Notes: generated by a model not told the origin, from the sequence alone. Positions 39,559 through 49,185 are shown, counted from the first letter of the stretch. The stretch is 64,000 nucleotides of DNA from an uncultured Dechloromonas sp. (GCF_945957265.1 NZ_CAMFKO010000008.1:47587-111586); one strand, 5' to 3'. Program-made: numbers and translations.

Positions 39559-40737
39559 ATGTCCATGCCCCAAGCCCTGCCTCGATCCTCGAGCGCCCCG
39601 CCGGCCCTGCCGGGCCATTTGCGCCGCGCGCTGTGGCGCATCCTGCCGCTGATCGCCGCCCTCCATGCCTACATCGGCTGGCGCCTGCTGCCGCCGCTCG
39701 ATCCCGATGCCGCGGGCTGGGCGCTGGCCATCGGCGGCCTGGCCGTCTCCACCTGCCTCGTGCCGCTCGGCCTGCTCGCCCGCTTCGTGATCGAGCGCCA
39801 GGCCTTGGCCGACCGGCTGGCATGGGCGGGCAGCCTGGCCATGGGATTTTTCTCGTCGCTGCTGGTGTTGACGCTACTGCGCGATCTCGCGCTGTTCTTC
39901 GCCGCTGCCCCCGCCCTGGGCGCAGCGACGGCGCTAGCCGTCCCTGGCCTGGCCTGCTTGTTTACGCTGGTCGGCTACATCAACGCCCGGCAGGTGGCGC
40001 GCATCGTCGAGATCGACATTCCGCTGGCCAACTTGCCGCCGGAACTGGCGGGATTCACCATCGTCCAGCTCAGCGACATCCATGTCGGGCCGACCATCAA
40101 GCAGGACTACGTGCAGGCCATCGTCGACCGGGTCAATCGGCTCGATGCCGACCTGGTCGCCATCACCGGCGACGTGGTCGATGGCGACGTCCGGCAGCTG
40201 CGCCCGCACACCGCGCCGCTCGGCGGCCTGCGCAGCCGGCATGGCAGCTATTGGGTGACCGGCAACCACGAGTACTATTCCGGCGCCGCTGCCTGGATGC
40301 GCGAGTTCGAGCGGATCGGATTGCGCGGCCTGCACAACCGGCACGTGGTCATCGAGCATCGCGGCGCCCGTTTCGTGCTGGCCGGCGTCACCGACTATTC
40401 CGCCGGCGCCTTCGATGCCGGCCAGGCCAGCGACCCGGCCGCCGCCCTGGCCGGCAGCCCGCCCGACCTGCCGCGCATCCTGCTCGCCCACCAGCCGCGT
40501 TCGGCAACGGCCGCCGCAGCAGCCGGCTTCGACCTGCAGCTGTCCGGCCACACGCACGGCGGCCAGTTCTGGCCCTGGAACCACTTCGTGCCCATGCAGC
40601 AACCATTTACCGCCGGCCTGCACCGGCTCGGCCGGCTGGCGGTCTATACCAGCCGCGGCACCGGCTACTGGGGGCCGCCCAAGCGCTTCGGCGCGCCGTC
40701 GGAAATCACAGTGCTGCGCCTGGTCGCCGCCAGCTGA
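39559..40737 (+). CDS. Membrane-anchored metallophosphoesterase (YkuE-like)
   Basis: A 392-residue protein. Four membrane helices lie in the first about 140 residues, then a calcineurin-like phosphoesterase domain with all metal-ligand motifs: 'VQLSDIHVG' (D-x-H), 'ITGDVVDG' (GD-x-x-D), 'VTGNHEYY' (GNH) and 'LSGHTHGGQFW' (GH-x-H). Relatives such as YkuE and YaeI act on the membrane surface, some on lipid substrates; the substrate here is unknown. It appears monocistronic. Confidence 0.88.
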   Translation: MSMPQALPRSSSAPPALPGHLRRALWRILPLIAALHAYIGWRLLPPLDPDAAGWALAIGGLAVSTCLVPLGLLARFVIERQALADRLAWAGSLAMGFFSSLLVLTLLRDLALFFAAAPALGAATALAVPGLACLFTLVGYINARQVARIVEIDIPLANLPPELAGFTIVQLSDIHVGPTIKQDYVQAIVDRVNRLDADLVAITGDVVDGDVRQLRPHTAPLGGLRSRHGSYWVTGNHEYYSGAAAWMREFERIGLRGLHNRHVVIEHRGARFVLAGVTDYSAGAFDAGQASDPAAALAGSPPDLPRILLAHQPRSATAAAAAGFDLQLSGHTHGGQFWPWNHFVPMQQPFTAGLHRLGRLAVYTSRGTGYWGPPKRFGAPSEITVLRLVAAS

Positions 40738-40849
40738 ACCCCGGGGTACACAAGCACGCAACACAGATACGATCCGTCACCATCCGATCTCGCAGGCATC
40801 CGGCGGCAGGCGCTAGAATGGCGCCTTTCGCCATTTGCCCGGGTTCATC

Positions 40850-41737
40850 GTGTCTATTCGCCCCTTCTGGAAACGCTCCCTGCCCTTTGCCGCGCTGATT
40901 GGCGGCCTGCTGATGCTGGCGGGCTGCGCCAGCCTGGGTGGCAAACCGCAGGCCCAGCCGGCTCCGGCGGCCAAACCGAAAATCGGCCTGGCCCTCGGCG
41001 GCGGCGCGGCACGCGGCTTTGCCCATATCGGGGTGATCAAGATGCTGGAATCGCATGGCATCTACCCGGACTACGTGGTCGGCACCAGCGCCGGCGCCGT
41101 CGTCGGTTCGCTCTACGCGGCCGGCTACGATGCCTACGCCATGCAGAAGATCGCCCAGCAGCTCGACGAGAAGGTGTTCGCCGACTGGACCCTGGGCGGA
41201 CGCGGCCTGCTCAAGGGCGAGGCGCTGCAGGAATTCATCAACCAGCACCTCAACAAGCGCCCGATCGAGAAGCTCAACCGCCCCTTCGCCACCGTCGCCA
41301 CCGACCTCAACAGCGGCGAGCGCGTCGTCTTCCGCACCGGCGATACCGGCATGGCGGTGCGCGCCTCGGCCGCCGTGCCCGGCGTTTTCCAGCCGACGCA
41401 GTTCCGCGGCCACAGCTACGTGGACGGCGGCCTGACCAGCCCGGTGCCGGTGCAGGCCGCCCGCGAGATGGGGGCCGACATCGTCATCGCCGTCGACATC
41501 TCGGCCAGGCCCGAAGGCCAGCCGACCGACAGCCTGACCGGCATCGTCTGGCAAACCACCACCATCATGGGCGGCGCCATCGCCGCCAACGAGCTGCGCG
41601 GCGCCGATGTCGTCATCCGTCCCAAGCTGCCCTACGTCAAGTCCTGGGACTTCACCGCCCGCAACGACGCCATGCTCGAAGGCGAACGCGCCGCCCAGGC
41701 CGCGCTGCCCGCCATCAAGCAGAAACTGGCGCACTGA
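40850..41737 (+). CDS. Patatin-like phospholipase, lipoprotein (RssA-like)
   Basis: A protein of about 295 residues from GTG 40850; an in-frame TTG lies at 40835. A lipobox occurs in '[12 protein letters not shown]'. The patatin domain has the oxyanion hole '[15 protein letters not shown]', the nucleophile elbow '[13 protein letters not shown]' (Ser) and the catalytic Asp in 'YVDGGLTSP'. It should be a membrane-attached periplasmic serine hydrolase acting on phospholipids or acyl esters. No other gene is close enough for a clear operon. Confidence 0.85.
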   Translation: MSIRPFWKRSLPFAALIGGLLMLAGCASLGGKPQAQPAPAAKPKIGLALGGGAARGFAHIGVIKMLESHGIYPDYVVGTSAGAVVGSLYAAGYDAYAMQKIAQQLDEKVFADWTLGGRGLLKGEALQEFINQHLNKRPIEKLNRPFATVATDLNSGERVVFRTGDTGMAVRASAAVPGVFQPTQFRGHSYVDGGLTSPVPVQAAREMGADIVIAVDISARPEGQPTDSLTGIVWQTTTIMGGAIAANELRGADVVIRPKLPYVKSWDFTARNDAMLEGERAAQAALPAIKQKLAH

Positions 41738-41808
41738 CGGCGCCGTGTCCCCAAAGCGTCACGAATTTCTGCCAGAATTCATCCTTTAGACCCAACCGCG
41801 GATTCACC

Positions 41809-42759
41809 ATGACCTACAAAGTCTTTGTCGATGGCCAGGAAGGCACCACCGGCCTGCAGATCAACGAATACCTCGCCCAGCGCAGCGATGTCGAAGTCCT
41901 CAAGATCGACGCCGACAAGCGCAAGGACCTGGCCGAGCGCAAGCGCCTGATCAACGCCTCCGACGTGACTTTCCTGTGCCTGCCGGACGAGGCGGCCAAG
42001 GAGTCGGTGTCGCTGGTCGATAACCCGAACACCTGCGTGATCGACGCGTCGACCGCGCACCGCGTCAACCCGGCGTGGACCTTCGGCCTGCCCGAGCTGG
42101 CCAAGGAGCAGCGCGCCAAGATCAAGGCCTCCAAGCGCATCGCCAACCCGGGCTGCCACGCCACCGCCTTCATCCTCGCCCTGCGCCCGCTGGTCGAAGC
42201 CGGCCTGCTGCCGGCCGCGACGCAGGTCGCCGCCAACTCGATCACCGGCTATTCCGGCGGCGGCAAGTCCATGATCGCCGATTACGAGAAGGCCAGCCAA
42301 AGCCCGACCCAGCTCAAGGCACCCCGTCCCTACGCGCTGGCCCTGGCCCACAAGCACCTGCCGGAAATGCAGGCCTATACCGGCCTGAGCGTGGCGCCGA
42401 TCTTCCAGCCCATCGTCGGGCCGTTCTACAAGGGCCTGGCCGTCAGCGCCTACCTGCAGCCGCAGCAATTCACCCGCCCGGCTTCGCCGGCCGACGTGCA
42501 GAAGATCATCGCCGACTACTACGCCGGCGAGCGCTTCATCAACGTGCTGCCGGTCGATCTGGCCGCCACCACCGACGGTGGCTTCTACAACGTCGAGGCC
42601 AACAACGACACCAACCGTGTGGACATCGCCGTCTTCGGCAACGACGAGCGGATGATGATCATTGCCCGCCTCGACAACCTCGGCAAGGGCGCCTCCGGTG
42701 CTGCGGTGCAAGCCATGAACGTGCACCTGGGCGTCGAGGAAAGCCTCGGCCTGGTTTGA
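41809..42759 (+). CDS. argC: N-acetyl-gamma-glutamyl-phosphate reductase (type 2)
   Basis: A 316-residue enzyme of arginine synthesis that reduces N-acetylglutamyl phosphate with NADPH. The N-terminal nucleotide site is '[14 protein letters not shown]', the short type-2 form. The catalytic Cys is in '[10 protein letters not shown]' and the following '[12 protein letters not shown]' is conserved. The length fits type 2 ArgC (about 310) rather than type 1. A strong bidirectional-looking terminator follows. It is monocistronic. Confidence 0.93.
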   Translation: MTYKVFVDGQEGTTGLQINEYLAQRSDVEVLKIDADKRKDLAERKRLINASDVTFLCLPDEAAKESVSLVDNPNTCVIDASTAHRVNPAWTFGLPELAKEQRAKIKASKRIANPGCHATAFILALRPLVEAGLLPAATQVAANSITGYSGGGKSMIADYEKASQSPTQLKAPRPYALALAHKHLPEMQAYTGLSVAPIFQPIVGPFYKGLAVSAYLQPQQFTRPASPADVQKIIADYYAGERFINVLPVDLAATTDGGFYNVEANNDTNRVDIAVFGNDERMMIIARLDNLGKGASGAAVQAMNVHLGVEESLGLV

Positions 42760-42777
42760 GCCGGTCTTCCCGGACGA

Positions 42778-42805
42778 AAAAGGGCGGCCGACCGGCCGCC
42801 CTTTT
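42778..42805 (+). terminator. Terminator between argC and the convergent PilJ-domain gene
   Basis: A 13-base inverted repeat AAAAGGGCGGCCG / CGGCCGCCCTTTT with a 2-base centre (effective loop slightly larger), with A and T tracts on the two sides. It can therefore serve both argC and the gene on the opposite strand ending at 42825. Confidence 0.85.
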
Positions 42806-42824
42806 CTTTTGCCGGTACTGACGC

Positions 42825-43685
42825 CTATCGGCTGCCGCGGAGTCCGTCGGCGTAGTCGCGCACATATTGCAGGCTGGCCTGATCCAGCACCTGGGCGATG
42901 CGTTCGCTGCTGGTGGCGACGTGCTGCGCCGACTTGCCCTCGCGACGATCGGCTTTCCCCAGTTCGGCGATGGCGCTCTCGAAGAATATCCACTGATTCC
43001 GGGCCAGGCCGATCGCTTCGCGGCTGGCGGGCGAGTTCTCGCGCGCTGCATCCAGTTCCTGCAAACCGCTGGCGAACTCCTTGCGCGCCTGCTCGATATC
43101 GACCGCGACACCTTGCGTATGCTTGCCGCCGTAAGCCTGAAGGTAAAGGCGCGCCAGGCGCTGCGACAGCATGTTGAGGCGCGAAGAAAGGTCGAGCAGT
43201 CGGCCGACCGGCGTTTCGCTCTCGCCTTCGATCAACATGGCCAGCTTTCCGGCATGCGTCATCAGTTCGTCGGCGAGCAGGCCGACCCCCTCGGCCGATG
43301 CAGCATCCGGCGCCTTCTTCAGCGCCACGCGCATTTCCTGCCACAGGGCTTCGCTGCGCGCGTAAGTCCGCTGGATGCCGGACTTGCGCGCCTGGCGTGC
43401 CAGCCGTGCGAACTCCGCATCGACATCGCCGATTCCCTGGTCGATCTGCTGCCTCGCCGCCCCGCCATTCAGGCCGATCCCCGACTGCAAGTAAAGCTTG
43501 GCCAGCCGCTGCGACTGCATGCGGACCCTGCCGGCGCTGGCGATATCCTGAGCGAGCACGGCCGCATCGGCCTGCTTCACGGCGGCAACCGGCTGGGCGA
43601 TGGCATGGGTGGCTGGCGCCGCGAGCAGCAACGACGACGACAGGAAAAGAGCACCGGAAAAACGGATGAAGCCAGCTTGGGGCAT
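42825..43685 (-). CDS. Secreted protein with two PilJ/NarX-type sensor domains
   Basis: About 286 residues from ATG 43685 (preceded in frame by 26 unlikely residues). A signal peptide ('SGALFLSSSLLLAAPATHAIA') is followed by two copies of a helical domain marked by 'ASAGRVRMQSQRLAKLYLQ' and 'LSSRLNMLSQRLARLYLQ', the signature of the PilJ N-terminal (type IV pili methyl-accepting) domain. No transmembrane helix, HAMP or signalling domain follows. The whole protein should therefore be periplasmic, perhaps a free ligand-binding partner of a membrane receptor. Confidence 0.75.
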   Translation of the reverse strand: MPQAGFIRFSGALFLSSSLLLAAPATHAIAQPVAAVKQADAAVLAQDIASAGRVRMQSQRLAKLYLQSGIGLNGGAARQQIDQGIGDVDAEFARLARQARKSGIQRTYARSEALWQEMRVALKKAPDAASAEGVGLLADELMTHAGKLAMLIEGESETPVGRLLDLSSRLNMLSQRLARLYLQAYGGKHTQGVAVDIEQARKEFASGLQELDAARENSPASREAIGLARNQWIFFESAIAELGKADRREGKSAQHVATSSERIAQVLDQASLQYVRDYADGLRGSR

Positions 43686-43806
43686 ATTGAAACAATGTAA
43701 ATGGTTAGCGGGGTGCGCATTGGAACATCCCAATGTTTCACGGCTTTGACATGCATCCCGCATCCCCTATCATGGGACACTCCGCAACTCCTCCTTGGAA
43801 GCCCCG

Positions 43807-44262
43807 GTGCCCACCACTCCGCCCGCATTCCCCTTTGCACTTTGCCTTGCCACGGCCCTGATGCTGTGCGGGGCGAGCGCGTCGGCCCAGTCGGTGCTGA
43901 TCGACAGCCGCAGTGCAACCTACGGCAACCCATGGCCGGCCAGCAGCACCAAAGGCCCCACCGCCACCACCCTCAACACCCGGACGCTGGTCACCTTCAA
44001 CAGCCTGCCTGCCCAGGGCGACTACGAAGTGATCGGCCGCATCGAAGTCTATTCACGCTGGTTCGGCAGTACCCGCAAAGCGATGGCCCTGCTCGGCGAA
44101 AAAGCACGCAGCATGGGCGCCAACGCCGTGGTCGAGAGCGGCGTCTGGCTGGCGCCGGCCTTCCCCGCCACCGTCGCACCGCACGGCACCGGCATCGCCG
44201 TGCGCATCAACGACCATCAACTCCTCGAAAAGCTGGCCGATGCCGCCAGCACATGGGAATGA
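43807..44262 (+). CDS. Secreted small protein with YbjQ/DUF4156-like motif
   Basis: About 151 residues. The start is best placed at GTG 43807 with GGAAG six bases upstream; a TTG at 43795 is also in frame. A signal peptide ('FALCLATALMLCGASASA') is clear. The C-terminal half, 'YEVIGRIEVYSRWFG' and 'LGEKARSMGANAVVES', resembles the core of YbjQ/DUF4156 proteins, in which a beta-alpha repeat ends in 'GANAV'. The function is unknown. Its stop overlaps the next gene's ATG (ATGA), so the two are coupled. Confidence 0.6.
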   Translation: MPTTPPAFPFALCLATALMLCGASASAQSVLIDSRSATYGNPWPASSTKGPTATTLNTRTLVTFNSLPAQGDYEVIGRIEVYSRWFGSTRKAMALLGEKARSMGANAVVESGVWLAPAFPATVAPHGTGIAVRINDHQLLEKLADAASTWE

Positions 44263-44549
44263 GCATGCCTTTCGTGATCGGACACATCACCGTCAAAGAC
44301 CCGGCCAAATGGGCCCAGTACCGCGCCCAGGTGCCGGCCACCCTGGCTCCCTGGCAGGCGGAGCTGGTTTTTCGCGGCGAACGGCTGGCCGTACTCGGCG
44401 GCGAGCACCGGCACAGCGATACCGTGGTCATCCGCTTTCCCTCCCCGGAGGCTGTCGATGGCTGGTACAACTCCCCGGCCTACCAGGCGCTGATCCCGCT
44501 GCGCCAGGAAGCGGCGGATCTCGATCTGGTCAGTTTTTCGGAAACCTGA
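44259..44549 (+). CDS. DUF1330-family protein
   Basis: A 96-residue protein of ferredoxin-like dimeric alpha/beta-barrel type. 'HITVKDPAKWAQYRAQVP', 'VLGGEHRHSDTVVIRFPS' and 'WYNSPAYQALIPLRQ' match DUF1330. The ATGA overlap with the upstream gene selects the ATG at 44259; ATGs at 44253 and 44265 are alternatives. The family has no established reaction. It is probably in the same transcript as the preceding secreted protein. Confidence 0.75.
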   Translation: MSMPFVIGHITVKDPAKWAQYRAQVPATLAPWQAELVFRGERLAVLGGEHRHSDTVVIRFPSPEAVDGWYNSPAYQALIPLRQEAADLDLVSFSET

Positions 44550-44619
44550 AGCAGACCTCGCCCCGTCATCCGTTGATGGCATGATGCCGGGGCCGAGCCA
44601 ACCGCCACGAGGCCAAACG

Positions 44620-45654
44620 ATGCCGGACCATACACTACCCCCTCCCGTTAGCCTGGCCCTGCAGGGCGGCGGCGCGCATGGCGCCTTTACCTGGGGCGTG
44701 CTCGACGCGCTGCTGGAGGACGGGCGCTTTCGCTTCGACGGCGTCAGCGGAACCAGCGCCGGCGCGATGAACGCGCTGTGCCTCGCCCATGGCCTGATGG
44801 TCGGCGGGCCGGCAGGCGCCCGCGAGGCGCTGGAACGCTTCTGGCTGGCCGTCGCCGACTCATCTCCCTTCCCGGCGGCCGGCGATGCCGGCATGGAAGT
44901 GCCGCAGGCCCTGAAGATGATGCTCAAGTGGACCGACTACCTGACCCCGGAGCAGCTGAATCCGCTCGACCTCAATCCGTTGCGCGACATCATTGCCGGG
45001 CAGTTCGATTTCGAGCGTCTGCGCCGCGCCAGCCCGGTGCGGCTATTCATCGCCGCCACCCACGCCAACTCCGGCCAGCTGCGTATCTTCCACAACCACG
45101 AACTGACACCCGACGCCCTGCTCGCCTCGGCCTGTCTGCCGACCATCCACCGTAGCGTCATGATCGACGGCGAACCGTACTGGGACGGCGGCTACAGCGC
45201 CAACCCGGCCGTTTTTCCGCTGCTTTGGGAATGCTCGGCCTCCGACCTGCTGCTCGTCCTGCTCACCCCGCTGCGTTACGCCGAAACGCCCGATTCCGCC
45301 CAGAAAATCCGCGACCGCCTGCGCGAACTGTCGTTCAACGCCACCTTTCTACGCGAAATGCGCACGCTGGCCCACATGCGCCAGCACATCGAACCGAGTC
45401 GCCTGCCCGGCTGGCTGCTCGCGCTGTTGCCGCAGGCACGCCTTGAGCGCCGCCTGGCGTCGGTACGTTTCCACGCCATCAGTGCCGACCACGTGCTCGG
45501 CGCCCTGCCCGCCGACAGCAAGCTGGCCGTCAACCGGCCCTTCTTCGAGCAATTGCGCGACCAGGGTCGTGACCATGCCAGGCGCTGGCTGGAACTGTCG
45601 GCCCCCGATCTTGGCCGCGCATCGACCCTCGACCTGGCCCGGGTGTTTTACTGA
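44620..45654 (+). CDS. Patatin-like phospholipase (cytoplasmic)
   Basis: About 344 residues from ATG 44620; the frame opens at 44581. The oxyanion hole 'LALQGGGAHGAFTWG', nucleophile 'GVSGTSAGAMNAL' and Asp in 'YWDGGYSANP' define the patatin fold. There is no signal peptide. The length and the 'QGGGAHGAF' variant resemble the PhbDZ-related and phasin-linked patatins common in beta-proteobacteria, but assignment of a substrate would be guesswork. It is followed by a radical SAM gene after 41 bases. Confidence 0.8.
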   Translation: MPDHTLPPPVSLALQGGGAHGAFTWGVLDALLEDGRFRFDGVSGTSAGAMNALCLAHGLMVGGPAGAREALERFWLAVADSSPFPAAGDAGMEVPQALKMMLKWTDYLTPEQLNPLDLNPLRDIIAGQFDFERLRRASPVRLFIAATHANSGQLRIFHNHELTPDALLASACLPTIHRSVMIDGEPYWDGGYSANPAVFPLLWECSASDLLLVLLTPLRYAETPDSAQKIRDRLRELSFNATFLREMRTLAHMRQHIEPSRLPGWLLALLPQARLERRLASVRFHAISADHVLGALPADSKLAVNRPFFEQLRDQGRDHARRWLELSAPDLGRASTLDLARVFY

Positions 45655-45695
45655 ACACGACGGATTAAGCGCCGCGGGCAGGTAAACTGTCGGCC

Positions 45696-47609
45696 ATGAG
45701 CCTTTCGTCTTCCCCCCGCATTCTCAGCGTCATCCCGCCGATGACGCAGTTGAACACCCCCTACCCGGCCACCGCCTACCTGACCGGATTCCTTCGCGAG
45801 CGCGGCTTTCACGCCGAGCAGGCCGACCTGGCGCTGGCCCTGGTGCTCGAACTGCTCTCGAAGCAAGGGCTGCCCGGGATTCGCGACGCCGCCGAGGCGA
45901 TCCATCCCAAAAAGCGCTCGAAGACGCTGAAGCACTTCCTCAACCAGTTCGACCGCTACCTGACGGCCATCGGCCCGGCCATCGCGCTGCTGCAGGGGCG
46001 CGACGGCTCGATCGCCCACCGCATCTGCTCGCGCGCCTTCCTGCCCGAAGGACCGCGTTTCGCCGCACTCGACAACTATGCCGACGACGGGAGCGGCGAC
46101 CCGCTGGCCTGGGCCTTCGGGGCGCTCGGTGTGCAGGACCGTGCCCGCCACCTCGCCACGCTGTTCCTCAACGACCTGGCCGACGTCCTGCGCGAAGCCG
46201 TCGACACCCGCTTCGAGTTCGTCCGCTACGGCGAAACGCTGGCCCAGAGCCAGGCCAGCTTCAACCCGCTGGCGGCCGCCCTGGCCGCCCCGCCCACCCT
46301 GGTCGACACCACGCTTGAAAAGCTGACGCTGGACACCGTCGCGCGCAGCCAACCGGACGTCGTGCTGCTCTCCGTTCCCTTCCCCGGCACGGTCTACGCC
46401 GCCTTCTGCATTGCCCGGGCCATCAAGGCGCGCTACCCGGCCATCGTCACCGTTCTCGGCGGCGGCTACGTCAACACCGAGCTGCGCGAACTGGCCGAAC
46501 CGCGCGTCTTCGACCATTTCGACTACGTCACGCTGGACGACGGCGAAAAACCCCTGCTCGCGCTGTTCGAGCACCTCGCCGGCAAGCGCCCGCGCCTCAA
46601 CCTGGTGCGCACCTTCGCCCGCGTCGACGGCGCCGTGCGCTACTACAACAGCCAGGAGCCGGACATTCCCTTCGAAGAGGTCGGCACGCCGACCTGGGAC
46701 GGCCTGCCGCTCGACCGCTACCTGTCGCTGCTCGACATGCTCAACCCCATGCACCGCCTGTGGTCGGACGGTCACTGGAACAAGCTCACCGTCGCCCACG
46801 GCTGCTACTGGAAGAAATGCAGCTTCTGCGATGTCAGCCTCGACTACATCGGCCGCTACGACGCGGCCAGCGCCAGGACCCTGGTCGACCGCATCGAACG
46901 CATCGTCGACGAGACCGGCCACACCGGCTTCCATTTCGTCGACGAGGCCGCCCCGCCCAAGGGCTTGCGCGCCATGGCCGAAGAGCTGCAGCGGCGCAAT
47001 CTGTCGATTTCCTGGTGGGGCAACATCCGCTTCGAAAAGTCCTTCACCCCGGAGCTCTGCCTGCAACTCGCCGACAGCGGCTGCATCGCCGTCTCGGGCG
47101 GCCTCGAGGTCGCCTCCGACCGCCTGCTGGCGCTGATGAAAAAGGGCGTCTCGGTCGACCAGGTCGCCCGCGTCACCCGCGCCTTCACCGATGCCGGGGT
47201 ATTGGTGCACGCCTACCTGATGTACGGCTTCCCGACCCAGACCTTGCACGACACCGTCGACGCGCTCGAGTACGTCCGCCAGCTGTTCGAAGCCAACTGC
47301 ATCCAGTCGGGCTTCTTCCACCGCTTCGCCTGTACGGTCCATTCGCCAGTCGGCCGGAATCCGGCCGAATACGGCATCAAGCTGCAGGCGCTGCCGCCGG
47401 GCAAGTTCGCCAAAAACGACGTGCAGTTCATCGACCCCACCGGCGTCGACCACGACCGCCTCGGCAAGGCGCTGAACAAGGCGCTCTACAACTACATGCA
47501 CGGCATCTGCCTCGACCAGGATGTGCGCAGCTGGTTCGACGAACGCACACCCAAACCGCGCGTCAGCCGGCATTTCATTGCCAGGGCGCTCGGCGGCTAC
47601 GCCGGCTAG
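45696..47609 (+). CDS. B12-binding-type radical SAM protein
   Basis: A 637-residue protein. The first about 330 residues form a cobalamin-binding-like Rossmann region ('VVLLSVPFPGTVYAAFCIAR', 'VLGGGYVNTEL', 'VTLDDGEKPLL'). The radical SAM barrel follows with 'HGCYWKKCSFCDVSLDYIG' (C-x4-C-x2-C), 'HFVDEAAPPKGLR' and 'AVSGGLEVASDRLL'. It lacks the exact D-x-H-x-x-G motif that binds B12 base-off, so cobalamin binding is uncertain. The short gene behind it starts 2 bases after its stop and is probably co-translated. The substrate is unknown. Confidence 0.8.
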   Translation: MSLSSSPRILSVIPPMTQLNTPYPATAYLTGFLRERGFHAEQADLALALVLELLSKQGLPGIRDAAEAIHPKKRSKTLKHFLNQFDRYLTAIGPAIALLQGRDGSIAHRICSRAFLPEGPRFAALDNYADDGSGDPLAWAFGALGVQDRARHLATLFLNDLADVLREAVDTRFEFVRYGETLAQSQASFNPLAAALAAPPTLVDTTLEKLTLDTVARSQPDVVLLSVPFPGTVYAAFCIARAIKARYPAIVTVLGGGYVNTELRELAEPRVFDHFDYVTLDDGEKPLLALFEHLAGKRPRLNLVRTFARVDGAVRYYNSQEPDIPFEEVGTPTWDGLPLDRYLSLLDMLNPMHRLWSDGHWNKLTVAHGCYWKKCSFCDVSLDYIGRYDAASARTLVDRIERIVDETGHTGFHFVDEAAPPKGLRAMAEELQRRNLSISWWGNIRFEKSFTPELCLQLADSGCIAVSGGLEVASDRLLALMKKGVSVDQVARVTRAFTDAGVLVHAYLMYGFPTQTLHDTVDALEYVRQLFEANCIQSGFFHRFACTVHSPVGRNPAEYGIKLQALPPGKFAKNDVQFIDPTGVDHDRLGKALNKALYNYMHGICLDQDVRSWFDERTPKPRVSRHFIARALGGYAG

Positions 47610-47611
47610 GC

Positions 47612-47980
47612 ATGCGCACTCGCGACGACACCCCGCCCAGCCCGCGCGGCCTGCGCATCGCCCTGATGTTCGCGCTGACCGCTCAACGCCTGAGCGATTA
47701 CTACGAACACGGCCAATGGCTGACCGATGCCCAGGGCGCCACGCTGGCCGCCGACTGGCTGGCGCGCTCGAAAAATACGCTGGCACTCGCCGAGCGCCGC
47801 GGCATTTCCGCACTCAGCGACCAGCTGGCCCGCCAGATCGCCGGCGGCCTGTCGCGCGAAGCCGGGCTGTTCGCCGCGCACGAAATGACGGAAGCCCTCG
47901 ACCCCAACTACCATTCGGAATTCGCCCAGACCATCCTCGCCGAATGCGAACAGCTGCTCGCTGGCGATCCGGCCAGCTGA
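47612..47980 (+). CDS. Hypothetical protein coupled to the radical SAM gene
   Basis: A 122-residue, mostly helical protein without cysteine clusters or a signal peptide. Features are 'LRIALMFALTAQRLSDYYEHGQW' and 'YHSEFAQTILAECEQLL'. No family recognised. It begins 2 bases after the stop of the B12-type radical SAM gene and ends at a terminator, so it is the second gene of that operon and may assist the enzyme. Confidence 0.6.
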   Translation: MRTRDDTPPSPRGLRIALMFALTAQRLSDYYEHGQWLTDAQGATLAADWLARSKNTLALAERRGISALSDQLARQIAGGLSREAGLFAAHEMTEALDPNYHSEFAQTILAECEQLLAGDPAS

Positions 47981-48029
47981 GCGCCCTGCTGCCGCTCCCG
48001 GCGGTGCCTGGATGGCCGCCCGAAAAAAA

Positions 48030-48048
48030 GACCCGCAGCGAGCGGGTC
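48030..48048. terminator. Bidirectional terminator between convergent genes
   Basis: Stem GACCCGC / GCGGGTC with loop AGCGA, preceded by a run of seven A and followed by TTT, lying between genes that end at 47980 (plus) and 48084 (minus). Confidence 0.8.
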
Positions 48049-48083
48049 TTTCCCTGGCTCCGGTTGCCCGGAAAAAGCGAGCT

Positions 48084-48455
48084 TTACAGCAGTTCGGCCG
48101 GAATGTTGCCGCCATTGGCGGCCAGTTTCTGCAGAACGGTCTTGTGCAGCCACATGTTCATCTGCGCCGAATCGCTCATCTTCTCAGCCGGGCAGCCCAA
48201 CTCGCCGGCCAGTTCCTTGCGGGAAGCCAGGCTGCTGTCCAGGCCCAGCAGCTTGAGCAGATCCACGATCGACACCTTCCAGTTCAGCTTCTCGGGATGG
48301 GCGCCCGCCAGGGACTCCATTTTCGCCATGACATCGACCACGCTGATCGCCACCGGAGCGGCCTGGCTTGCGCCTGCCGGCGCGGCCTCAACGGCGGCCG
48401 CCTTATCTTCCCCACCAAAACCCAGCTTTGCCAGAATGCTACTGAAGATTCCCAT
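48084..48455 (-). CDS. DUF3597 family protein
   Basis: A 123-residue protein starting at ATG 48455 with AGGAG seven bases upstream. An N-terminal 'MGIFSSILAKLGFG' and Ala-rich linker lead to the conserved domain: 'VDVMAKMESLAGAHPEKLNWKVSIVDLLKLLGLDSS' region, 'ELAGELGCP' and 'MNMWLHKTVLQKLAANGG'. The fold is related to peptidoglycan-associated or LysM-neighbour domains in some proteins, but the function is not established. Monocistronic. Confidence 0.85.
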   Translation of the reverse strand: MGIFSSILAKLGFGGEDKAAAVEAAPAGASQAAPVAISVVDVMAKMESLAGAHPEKLNWKVSIVDLLKLLGLDSSLASRKELAGELGCPAEKMSDSAQMNMWLHKTVLQKLAANGGNIPAELL

Positions 48456-48687
48456 ATCGACTCCTGTCGGTGAATGTCGCGCGGCGACACGATGAATGAA
48501 TATCGATGGTAGCCGGCCCATGTTGCCGAGAGTGTGAATATTCTTTAAGCGATTTTTACAAAACATGCGAAATTCCGTTACCCGGCGCCTCGCCCGCCCT
48601 TGCCGAACAACTCCCCGGCTAGCCAGCACTGGCGCTCTGCGCTACAGTCAGCCGCCTCACGCGCCCATCCGCACACGCCCCTCTGCC

Positions 48688-49185
48688 TTGAACCCGCTTC
48701 CGACGCTCCTGCTGGCCGCATTCCTTGCCCTTCCGGCCCCCGCTTTTGCCCTCAGCGATGCGCCGCTCCGGATTCTTACGTCGTACATCGACAGCAACGC
48801 CAATTGCTCCGAGCAGATCGCCGACTGGAACCGCAAGAATGGCAAGCGGGCGATCGCCGGCGAGATAAGCCGCGAGTTCTACTATCGCGTGCTGGGCTTC
48901 CTCGATTGGGGCGCCTGCGGCCGGCCGTACTTCAAGCCGGTATTCATCGAGTTGCAAAAGGCTTGGACGATCTATTCGAATCGGCGGGTCAGCGAGGCGG
49001 AATACACCGCCAAGGAAGCCGAATTGATCAACCTGCTGTTTTCCGCCCTCCAGGCAGGCGATGGAGGCGAAGCGATGGTCAGGCGCTACGAGCAGAGCAT
49101 TGCCGCGAAGCTGATCCGCCTGGAGCCGGAACGCCAGTTCTTCAATTGCACCTATTTTGGCGACCAGCCGAAATGCATCGACTGA
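48688..49185 (+). CDS. Secreted hypothetical protein
   Basis: About 165 residues if read from TTG 48688, which places a clean signal peptide ('PTLLLAAFLALPAPAFA') at the N-terminus. The frame is open up to an ATG at 48565, but the added 41 residues are Arg/Pro-rich and unlikely. The mature part has four cysteines ('SNANCSEQI', 'WGACGRPYF', 'FFNCTYFGDQPKCID'), probably two disulfides, suiting a periplasmic location. No family recognised. It lies between DUF3597 (divergent) and parC. Confidence 0.55.
   Translation: MNPLPTLLLAAFLALPAPAFALSDAPLRILTSYIDSNANCSEQIADWNRKNGKRAIAGEISREFYYRVLGFLDWGACGRPYFKPVFIELQKAWTIYSNRRVSEAEYTAKEAELINLLFSALQAGDGGEAMVRRYEQSIAAKLIRLEPERQFFNCTYFGDQPKCID

Noticed and set aside
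41779..43695. Long minus-strand frame across argC and the PilJ-domain gene
   Set aside because: It spans two genes and a terminator in the wrong frame, with no family features.
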